From HGM04593 sp045660825 (GTDB taxonomy: Bacteria > Bacteroidota > Bacteroidia > Bacteroidales > Bacteroidaceae), in NCBI GenBank assembly GCA_045660825.1, contig JAZREN010000056.1, positions 1 to 49,012 of the forward strand: 49,012 bases of DNA. The letters are read 5' to 3'. The notes below the pieces were generated by a model, which worked only from the letters and a program-made list of their open reading frames with translations, was not told the origin of the DNA and made no database searches. Each line of letters begins with the position of its first letter. Position 1 is the first letter of the stretch. This document shows, in pieces, positions 42,833 through 49,012 of this stretch. Both the position numbers and the translations under genes were made by a program.

Positions 42833-44110
42833 TTATTGATTTAATGTTGTCTTTAATCTGTAAATTGCTTGTAAAAGTTCAATTTCGTGAGTACTGCGGG
42901 CGAGTGCAGCATTCGTTTCATCAGTAATCTTGCACAACAGGTCCGTGGCATCTATCACCCCGTTCTCAAGTTGCGATTCAGCAGCCATACGCACGCTGCG
43001 ACGCAGCTCAACAATGCGCTCATCATCCTCGACAGCCTTACGTAGACGCGCTATTTCGCCATCGTCCTGAGTTGTCTGCATCCGGGTGTTGAAGAGAAAA
43101 ATATCACGCTGAACGGCAATCTGCTGCTCTGCGGTTTTGAGTTTTTCAAGATTATTCTTCATGGTGTAGAATGCACCTATGTTCCACGACATACGCACAC
43201 CTATAATAGCATTAAGCGACCAATCGGTCGAAACCATACTCTTGAACATATCCATGCCGGGATAACCATAATACCCTTGCGCAAATGCCGAAAATCGCGG
43301 CATAACCGAACTGTTTATCGCCTTGCGCTGTGCTGCAAGCCTGTTCTCCTGCGCGTCAAACAATTCCAACTCCGGACGTGCCGATGTACTCGACAGCACC
43401 TCACACATAGCCGGTCGATCCAACTTTTCAGTTATAAGTTTCTGTCCAATAAAGAGTTCCAACATGCGTCGGAAACTTGCACGTGACGACTCCACCTGCC
43501 CCATCGTCTGCCGGGCAGAAAGCAGTTCCGCCTCCACGGCATCAACATCTGCCTGACGGGCTACGCCATTCTCATAACAGGACTGCATCTGCTTCAAATT
43601 GCTCTCCAAGACCGTAATTAAGCCCTCAGTCTGCGCAATACGTTCATCAAGCAACAAAATACCGAAATAGAGGTTATCCACTCTTGATTGCAAGTCATAG
43701 AGTGACACATCTACCCGACTGCGCTGTTCTGCAGCCTCCGCTTCGGCAATGGCCATGTTCGCCTTTGAAAGCCCACCATCCCAAATATTCTGGGGTACAT
43801 CAATCATAATTTTGAACTGATCGCGACAGATACCGTCCATCTTAATACCGTTTGCGCCCAATATAGCATTAAACGCCTCTGGATAAGTGGGAGTTGCCGA
43901 CTGATAGGTTGCCTGCCCCGACAACACTACTTGCGGAACCCAGGCACGTGCCGCATTGGAGATATTATACTGTTCAGTCTGCGATATCAAATCGTACTGT
44001 CTGATTTCAGGATAGTGCTCACGAGCAAGTCGTCGGCATTCATCCAGCGACTGTGCACTTGCTGAGAGAGCAACTATCAAAGCAATAAACGCAATTTGTA
44101 ATCGATTCAT
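42833..44110 (-). CDS. TolC-family outer-membrane efflux protein (second cassette)
   Basis: 425 residues. Signal peptide 1-19 (MNRLQIAFIALIVALSASA), then the TolC start SLDECRRLAREHYPEIRQYD and long helices with two repeats (second near FDAQENRLAAQRKAI). It follows tetR with no gap (44110/44111), so regulator and pump are one transcript. Confidence 0.9.
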   Translation of the reverse strand: MNRLQIAFIALIVALSASAQSLDECRRLAREHYPEIRQYDLISQTEQYNISNAARAWVPQVVLSGQATYQSATPTYPEAFNAILGANGIKMDGICRDQFKIMIDVPQNIWDGGLSKANMAIAEAEAAEQRSRVDVSLYDLQSRVDNLYFGILLLDERIAQTEGLITVLESNLKQMQSCYENGVARQADVDAVEAELLSARQTMGQVESSRASFRRMLELFIGQKLITEKLDRPAMCEVLSSTSARPELELFDAQENRLAAQRKAINSSVMPRFSAFAQGYYGYPGMDMFKSMVSTDWSLNAIIGVRMSWNIGAFYTMKNNLEKLKTAEQQIAVQRDIFLFNTRMQTTQDDGEIARLRKAVEDDERIVELRRSVRMAAESQLENGVIDATDLLCKITDETNAALARSTHEIELLQAIYRLKTTLNQ

Positions 44111-44758
44111 CTATCTATTGTTTTTGATTCTTCGCAATATAGTTTCTATGTTCTCAGCCTTGCGCTGTGATAGGAAACGGGCTCTGTCAGACATAAGTTC
44201 ACCCATCAGTGGTTCCATAAACGGATAAGCAACAAAAGTAAATACATTCATCGACATAATACTGATAAACAACATCTTGACATCAATTTTCTCCATCTCA
44301 CCCCGCTCGGCTGCAAGGTCTATTTCAAGCTGCAAATCACGATACATCGTCTCAATGACTACTCCGGCACGCTTATAAAAAACCTCATAGCGCTCGGGGC
44401 GTGCAACAATCTCATTGATTATGAATCGCGGTAACAGCGGATTCTCTGCCACAAAGTCGAAATGGGTTGCCACTCCCCCTATTATTCGCTCCACTATCGG
44501 GAGTTTAGGGTCACCCATTATGGCAAACATCGAACGCGACATCGTAGCAAACTTTTCATCCACAATGCGCTCAAAAAGCTGTTCCTTTGTACGAAAATAG
44601 TAGTGCAGCATTGCGTGCGTTACACCGGCAACCTTTGCAATAGCAGTCGTACGTGCCCCATCATATCCCTTAGTCAAAAACTCTTGCTCGGCTGCTGCAA
44701 GTATCTGTTGCTCCTTGGTTTTAACCTCTTGATTATCCGCCCTTTCCTTTACTAACAT
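44111..44758 (-). CDS. TetR/AcrR-family regulator of the efflux cassette
   Basis: 215 residues. N-terminal TetR helix-turn-helix (ILAAAEQEFLTKGYDGARTT, HAMLHYYFRTKEQLFERIV); C-terminal helical ligand domain typical of regulators of ABC-2 pumps (CecR-like). First gene of the operon; likely represses itself and the pump until a ligand binds. The operator-like repeat TAACA-N4-TGTTA lies just upstream. Confidence 0.93.
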   Translation of the reverse strand: MLVKERADNQEVKTKEQQILAAAEQEFLTKGYDGARTTAIAKVAGVTHAMLHYYFRTKEQLFERIVDEKFATMSRSMFAIMGDPKLPIVERIIGGVATHFDFVAENPLLPRFIINEIVARPERYEVFYKRAGVVIETMYRDLQLEIDLAAERGEMEKIDVKMLFISIMSMNVFTFVAYPFMEPLMGELMSDRARFLSQRKAENIETILRRIKNNR

Positions 44759-44765
44759 ATTTGTT

Positions 44766-44815
44766 TAACATTTTTGTTAGCGCAAAACTATAAATTTTTC
44801 ATTTTGCACACAAAT
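44766..44815 (-). promoter_or_regulatory. promoter and operator-like repeat of the tetR operon
   Basis: Minus strand: -33 TTTG (44812-44815), 21 bp, -7 TAGTTTTG (44783-44790), then the inverted repeat TAACA-TTTT-TGTTA (as read on plus, 44766-44779) between the -7 box and the ATG at 44758. A repressor bound there would block transcription. Confidence 0.65.
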
Positions 44816-44818
44816 AAA

Positions 44819-44905
44819 ATGAAAAAAATCTTCAACTATGATGAATATACACTCTATGCAATCTCCAAGAAACGTACACTAATAATCAGCAAGGCTAGCA
44901 TATAA
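44819..44905 (+). pseudogene. terminase C-terminal remnant (28 codons)
   Basis: ATG at 44819, 28 codons, stop TAA at 44903. The last 15 residues (AISKKRTLIISKASI) match the last 15 of the terminase at 35957 (ATSKKRTRIISEASI) in 12 positions; the DNA of that part matches at 35 of 48 bases including the stop. As with terL, a strong terminator follows directly. The first 13 residues do not match. It lies on the other side of the efflux cassette, in the same direction as terL. Confidence 0.6.
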
Positions 44906-44953
44906 TAAGTGTAGCCTGCTTGCATTCCAATTACAAACAGGCTACACTTATTA
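44903..44953. terminator. bidirectional terminator, 16-bp perfect stem
   Basis: TAATAAGTGTAGCCTG (44903-44918) pairs exactly with 44938-44953, 19-nt loop. It ends the LRR/sigma/anti-sigma operon on the minus strand and follows the terminase remnant on the plus strand. Confidence 0.85.
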
Positions 44954-44956
44954 TCA

Positions 44957-46234
44957 TTATTTCTTGAACTTTTTTACATTTACCCCTGACACAATTGCAG
45001 TTGTAACCGGGAAATCACAGAATTGCAGAACACCACTTTTCTGCTCTGGGTCGTGAATTGTAATACTCTTTACCCTACGCTTGAATTTTTGAAAGCGCAA
45101 CGATATAAGAATATTCCTTCCCTTACAACCATTGACAACAAGCCGTTTGTCCATTGGAAAGCCTTTGGTATAACCAATGATATCATAGACATTGCCACTC
45201 CCATCATCCACAGCATAAGCACGACTGCTTAAACCTACGTACTGTGAATCAAAACAGATGGAATATAAAAAGGTGACAATTGTCTCACGATTTTTACTTT
45301 GTATCCTGTACACACGCAATGGAGTTGCCGGATTCCATGGAACATCATCGGGAGCAAATTCAATTAAATCCTCTTCAAGCTGCCATATTGCGTCAAAGGA
45401 GCCGGAACCGGCTTTTGAATCAATAAGTTTCTCAATATGTGGTGCATGAGGTCGCCCTGTTGCCATTTTCCCGACACTATTGGCAATGTAGGCAAAATTT
45501 CTTGACGCATCATCACCATGCATATAATGCAAATACTGCATAATAGAATAGAGATTCAGCAGATAGAAAGCGGCATCTTTTTCGGAATTCACTATTGCAG
45601 CAACACTACTTGGCACTACGGATGGTTCAGAGAGAATATTCCCAATAAATCGCTCACACATGGCAGCTTCAGACTCAACTCTATTTTCCGTTATTTTGTG
45701 AACAGCTGTTTCATCAAGCCTACTATATAAATGCACCTCCTTTTCAACAGCTACCGGTTGAATTTCATCTACTGCAACTTGATTTTGAGCGACACTATTT
45801 ACATAATTATTCTCTATAACGGATTCGTAAGCCCCGTTTTCATTGACACCCGCGGTAGCAAGTAATTCTTTGTCATCTTGAACTGTTTCATTTGAATATG
45901 GGAAAAAGAGGAAGAACAGCAGCGCGGCTGCAGCAACAGCAACAATAGAGCACAAACCGTGCAAAACAACTCTGCGAGATACCTTACGCTGTTGCATGGT
46001 TGCAGTTTCCTTGGCGGCAAAATTGTCAATCATAGCAGAAACAGCGTCCATTGCCTCGCTACACTCATACTCAACAGGATTCAACATCGCAAGCAAGCAA
46101 TCCCTCTCCTGCAACATATCGGCGGGGAGATTATCCTGCATCAGACAGCGACGGAGCTCAGTCTCTTCCTCACAGCTCGTCATACCCAAGAAGTATTTGT
46201 CAATCAGAACTTTATAATCCATAACGCTATCCAT
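44957..46234 (-). CDS. membrane-anchored anti-sigma-like protein
   Basis: 425 residues. Cytoplasmic N-terminal part (1-87) begins DYKVLIDKYFLGMTSCEEET, the style of Bacteroidetes anti-sigma N-termini, with an Asp/Glu-rich helix bundle; one membrane helix at about 88-113 (HGLCSIVAVAAAALLFFLFF); an extracytoplasmic part of about 310 residues, not recognised, with a beta-rich end (YAVDDGSGNVYDIIGY; LISLRFQKFKRRVKSITIHD). It overlaps the ECF sigma gene by 8 bp, so it most likely holds that sigma factor. It is not a FecR-type protein by eye. Confidence 0.7.
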   Translation of the reverse strand: MDSVMDYKVLIDKYFLGMTSCEEETELRRCLMQDNLPADMLQERDCLLAMLNPVEYECSEAMDAVSAMIDNFAAKETATMQQRKVSRRVVLHGLCSIVAVAAAALLFFLFFPYSNETVQDDKELLATAGVNENGAYESVIENNYVNSVAQNQVAVDEIQPVAVEKEVHLYSRLDETAVHKITENRVESEAAMCERFIGNILSEPSVVPSSVAAIVNSEKDAAFYLLNLYSIMQYLHYMHGDDASRNFAYIANSVGKMATGRPHAPHIEKLIDSKAGSGSFDAIWQLEEDLIEFAPDDVPWNPATPLRVYRIQSKNRETIVTFLYSICFDSQYVGLSSRAYAVDDGSGNVYDIIGYTKGFPMDKRLVVNGCKGRNILISLRFQKFKRRVKSITIHDPEQKSGVLQFCDFPVTTAIVSGVNVKKFKK

Positions 46235-46721
46235 TAATCTTATTATAGAAATTCCTTATCAGCTGTCTGGTGCGCGAAAGGATTGTATAGATATTCTCTA
46301 CACTCAACCCGGTTACACTGGCTATTTCAACAGCCGAGGCACCTTGCATACGCATTCTCATTATACAACGAGGTTTTTCGGGCAAACAGTCAATGAAGCT
46401 TTCAATTCTCTCTTTTATATCTACGGCTTCAAAATATTCATGGCTGTCATAAGGGAGATCACTCTCTTCTACAACACATTCCGGTTCAAGCGATTTGTTC
46501 CTCCACCTGTCACGGCACATATTCAGGAGCACAGTTCTACAATACCCGATATCATTACACACACCATCAAGTTCACGGCAATTCTCCCACAATTTAAGAT
46601 AAAATGACTGCATAATATCCTTAGCCTCGTCACAATTGCCGATATTGGCCATGACAATAGCGAAAAGTTTGGGATAAAGGGATACAAAACGCTCCTTGAA
46701 TTGTTCAGCAGTCATTCTCAA
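46227..46721 (-). CDS. ECF-type RNA polymerase sigma factor
   Basis: 164 residues. Region 2 (LFAIVMANIGNCDEAKDIMQ, then FYLKLWENC) recognises the -10, and region 4 (LPEKPRCIMRMRMQGASAVE, then IASVTGLSVENIYTILSRTR) the -35. Usual ECF length. It overlaps both the LRR gene (4 bp) and the anti-sigma gene (8 bp), so all three are co-translated. It probably drives its own operon. Confidence 0.93.
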   Translation of the reverse strand: MRMTAEQFKERFVSLYPKLFAIVMANIGNCDEAKDIMQSFYLKLWENCRELDGVCNDIGYCRTVLLNMCRDRWRNKSLEPECVVEESDLPYDSHEYFEAVDIKERIESFIDCLPEKPRCIMRMRMQGASAVEIASVTGLSVENIYTILSRTRQLIRNFYNKING

Positions 46722-48391
46722 TCAGTTGTTATATGCTTGAACTCCTTCCAACCTGGAGCATTGCGATAAGCCTCCAAAGAACCTTCGGGAACAATGAGCA
46801 CTGCGCGCTCCTGTACCGGCAGATGCCATGAGCTATTAACAAGACCAAAATTCTTGTCCAGCAAGGGCGGTATTTCATTGGCACAATATATAAATTCAAT
46901 AGCCGGACAGTCATAGAAAGCCCCCTCTTCTATCTCCTCTATTGTTCCCGGCAACCACAGAGCAGTGAGATACTGCATTCCCCTGAAAGCACCCTTGGAT
47001 ATTTTCTTAGGCTGATGCCCACCCAAACCTTTATTGATTTGGCAATGACCGAGTCCACACCCAGCAACAACTGCAAGGGTACTCTTCTCTATTATCACAT
47101 CACCGTTACAGTAATACGATGGATTCTCATTGGGCAGTTCAATCTCCTCGAGCAAACTGCAACCATCAAAAACAAGTACATAGTCTGACCCGGTTCCAAG
47201 TTCCTTCAACGTAGCCGGCAACTCAACATGGCGAAGACTGCTGCAAAGCGAAAAAGCAGAAGTTCCAATTTTCTCACACCCCTCTCCCACTACAAGGGAA
47301 TCAATACCACGACACGCAGTAAATGCATATTCGCCAATACTCTTCACACTCCCGGGAATAACAAGTTTTCCCCGGAGTCCACAGCCAAAGAATGCCCCAT
47401 TCTCAAGCTCTACCACCGATGACGGAATATCTACACTCCCCTTTTCAACTCCTTTAAATGCATTCCGTCCAATCACCTTAACACCTTCGGGAATTTTTGT
47501 TCTCGCACAAGCCTGCACCAAGCGGTCACTTACGCTCTCAATAATGGCATTGCAACCACCACGGCTGTCATACACCTTATTACCCCGCTTTACCTTCATT
47601 GACTTCAACTCATTTACACCTGCAAAGGCAGAGGGTCCAATCTCAGTTACCGTAGCCGGGATTGTTATACTCTCGATTGAAGTATGGCGGAAAGCACCAT
47701 CGCCAATCTTCTCAAGACCATCGTGCAGGGTAACACCCACAAGCCAATCACAAGTCTGGAAAGCGCAATAATCAATAACTTTGACACTTGCAGGAATATC
47801 CAACGCAAAAGGCCCGGTATTACATACTATCCAAAAGGCATTCATTGCAATAACCTCAACACCATGGGGAATCACTGTGGTCCTGCAACCATACAATAAG
47901 GTATTCGTAGCACTCTCAATGATGGCATTGCAACCACAACGGCTGTCATATACGGGATTATCCTCATCAACAGAAAGATAAGTCAATGACTCAAGAGCAC
48001 AAAAGGCACCACTTTCAATATGTTCCACACTTTTGGGAACAGTAATACTCTTCATCTGCCTGCATCCCGAAAAAGCAGAGTTTTCAATAACCTTGACCGT
48101 ATTGGGCATCACCACAGAAAGCAATTCATCATTGCCACTGAAAGCAGCGGCGCCAATGGCACTTACGAAATAGCTGCTGCCACCGAATTCAACAGTTTCG
48201 GGCACAAAGACAACATCCTTGTAAAAATTAGACTTAATCTCCCCCGACTCCTGCTTAAAATAGGTAACCTCGCAAAGCTTATATTCCTCCGATACTATAT
48301 TGTAGCATATACCATCTACAATAAAATCATGCGCAAAGAGAAACTGCGAAAACAGCAACGCAAAAACCGAAAGCAAAAATCCTTTTTTCAT
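46718..48391 (-). CDS. secreted BspA-type leucine-rich-repeat protein
   Basis: 557 residues. Signal peptide 1-20 (MKKGFLLSVFALLFSQFLFA), then about a dozen LRR_5 (Treponema pallidum/BspA type) repeats of about 23 residues, as in IGAAAFSGNDELLSVVMPNT, VKVIENSAFSGCRQMKSITV and IGPSAFAGVNELKSMKVKRG. Two near-identical inserts (NPVYDSRCGCNAIIESATNT and NKVYDSRGGCNAIIESVSDR) interrupt the repeats. No C-terminal sorting domain is evident. Such proteins bind host matrix or other cells in oral and gut Bacteroidales. It is the first gene of the operon, ahead of the sigma factor. Confidence 0.9.
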   Translation of the reverse strand: MKKGFLLSVFALLFSQFLFAHDFIVDGICYNIVSEEYKLCEVTYFKQESGEIKSNFYKDVVFVPETVEFGGSSYFVSAIGAAAFSGNDELLSVVMPNTVKVIENSAFSGCRQMKSITVPKSVEHIESGAFCALESLTYLSVDEDNPVYDSRCGCNAIIESATNTLLYGCRTTVIPHGVEVIAMNAFWIVCNTGPFALDIPASVKVIDYCAFQTCDWLVGVTLHDGLEKIGDGAFRHTSIESITIPATVTEIGPSAFAGVNELKSMKVKRGNKVYDSRGGCNAIIESVSDRLVQACARTKIPEGVKVIGRNAFKGVEKGSVDIPSSVVELENGAFFGCGLRGKLVIPGSVKSIGEYAFTACRGIDSLVVGEGCEKIGTSAFSLCSSLRHVELPATLKELGTGSDYVLVFDGCSLLEEIELPNENPSYYCNGDVIIEKSTLAVVAGCGLGHCQINKGLGGHQPKKISKGAFRGMQYLTALWLPGTIEEIEEGAFYDCPAIEFIYCANEIPPLLDKNFGLVNSSWHLPVQERAVLIVPEGSLEAYRNAPGWKEFKHITTD

Positions 48392-48846
48392 ACCCTTTAG
48401 TGTAAGACGTTTCTATTCATATGACGTTTTAAAAACAGAAACCTTACAAAAATACCTATATTTTTCAAAAAAAACATAGAAGAATCCATAACAACAAAAA
48501 TAGAATAACTGCAGTTTGTAACAAAAGGCTTTACAGGTGAGCCATTAGACATTCACTTTATTATATGCCCTAAAAGCGTAAAATACCCCAAACGCCTAAA
48601 AGGCACAGCCGTCAGGCTGATACATGGCGAAAGGAAGTTTTGCACGCTTGCATAACTTTCAACCATCACCTTTCCTTGTCGCCCTTTTGGCCCCTTTCGC
48701 CCCTTTTGGCCTTTTGATACACGCTGCAAACTTTATCGGGCGGCAGACCCCGTCCCTACGGCAACAAGACAAGGTCAAAGGTCAAAGCGGAAAGCCACAG
48801 AAAACCTCTCAGTTTTCCCCTTTCACATTTCAGCTTTATACAACGA

Positions 48847-48876
48847 AAAAGGACATCCTTTCAAAGATGTCCTTTT
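48847..48876. terminator. intrinsic terminator, 11-bp perfect stem
   Basis: AAAAGGACATC (48847-48857), loop of 8, GATGTCCTTTT (48866-48876). T/A-runs on both sides allow use in either direction; it probably ends whatever is transcribed leftwards from beyond the window. Confidence 0.75.
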
Positions 48877-48885
48877 CTATAAAAG

Positions 48886-48989
48886 TGGCGATGCCAACGC
48901 GGGGGAGCGTTGGTTGCGACGCCAATGCGAAAAAAGCATTGGTTGCGACGAAGGGAGGTTTACCTCCCCAGAGGAGTGTGCTTCAGCAC
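48886..48989. repeat. tandem hairpin array
   Basis: Unit 1: TGGCGATG (48886-48893), stem CCAACGC/GCGTTGG (48894-48913). Unit 2: TTGCGACG (48914-48921), stem CCAATGC/GCATTGG (48922-48942). Then TTGCGACG again (48943-48950), stem GGGAGG-TTTA-CCTCCC (48953-48968) and stem GTGC-TTCA-GCAC (48978-48989). Base changes in the first two stems are compensatory (C/G against T/A), which favours a conserved RNA or DNA structure. Confidence 0.5.
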
Positions 48990-49012
48990 CGAGCTTTAGG
49001 TTCACAAAGGAG

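Larger units (their letters stand above)
48392..49012. other. non-coding stretch at the right edge
   Basis: A possible minus-strand -7 box TATTTTTG (48447-48454) for the LRR operon has no well-spaced -33 partner. Near 48670-48720 CCCTTTTGGCCC and CGCCCCTTTTGGCC form a short direct repeat. A terminator (48847-48876) and a row of hairpins (48886-48989) follow. Short open frames on the minus strand run off the edge but coincide with the hairpins and are not called. Confidence 0.5.

Noticed and set aside
48877..49012. Minus-strand 3' end of a coding gene at the right edge
   Set aside because: An open frame exists, but it coincides with four perfect hairpins and a repeated octamer, which explain the sequence better.
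1..49012. CRISPR arrays, tRNA and rRNA genes
   Set aside because: No regularly spaced direct repeats and no tRNA cloverleaf or rRNA segment was recognised on either strand.

Overview
The window is chromosomal DNA from a member of the Bacteroidales (Bacteroides, Prevotella or Muribaculaceae type). Four things point there: the ATP synthase operon starts with atpD-atpC and carries an extra small membrane gene before atpB, promoters fit the Bacteroidetes TAnnTTTG -7 box, there is a BspA-type leucine-rich-repeat protein, and there are MacB-type permeases of about 800 residues. No rRNA, tRNA or CRISPR array was seen. Nearly all genes lie on the minus strand. The clear plus-strand exceptions are two small genes near 11 kb, one unknown gene at 25.5 kb, and the terminase arm of the phage-like locus.

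Layout. 1-1135: start of a secreted protein with a degenerate M23 fold joined to an S41-like region, cut by the window edge. 1283-2378: scar of a mobile element, with two truncated tyrosine recombinase starts, a charged C-terminal fragment and 500 bp of hairpin-rich non-coding DNA. 2379-9668: complete F1Fo ATP synthase operon. 9901-11385: an S24 (LexA/CI-like) repressor divergent from two small genes. 11416-25265: an efflux system (TolC, membrane-fusion protein, one MacB-type ATPase, three permeases) followed by an NtrC-type response regulator and its kinase; a near-perfect sigma-54 promoter stands before tolC. 25505-26839: an unknown gene with two similar halves. 26914-37957: an 11-kb phage-derived structural and packaging locus. 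38103-44758: a second efflux cassette (two ABC-2 permeases, two ATPases, membrane-fusion protein, TolC, TetR). 44957-48391: an LRR protein / ECF sigma factor / anti-sigma operon. 48392-49012: non-coding, ending in a row of hairpins.

The most interesting part is the phage-like locus. It has intact genes for scaffold, major capsid protein, a head-associated protein, a ring/adaptor-like protein, holin, a one-piece spanin and a nozzle-like protein on the minus arm. On the plus arm it has a small basic protein, two connector-like proteins and large terminase. It has no portal, endolysin, integrase, replication gene or repressor, and strong bidirectional terminators close it on both sides. The two arms start from a shared 240-bp control region. 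Three promoters of the locus carry the same 13-bp box, TGTCAnnnCAGCA, each exactly 23 bp upstream of a -7 box. A fourth near-copy with the same spacing stands before the truncated recombinase at 1.8 kb. This looks like a coordinately controlled, possibly domesticated, DNA-packaging particle or a partly deleted prophage.

The second efflux cassette is bracketed by two related sequences in the same direction: the true terminase 3' end, and a 28-codon remnant 7 kb away that ends in the same SKKRTxIISxASI peptide and is also followed by a terminator. The cassette therefore appears to have arrived by recombination at the terminase 3' end.
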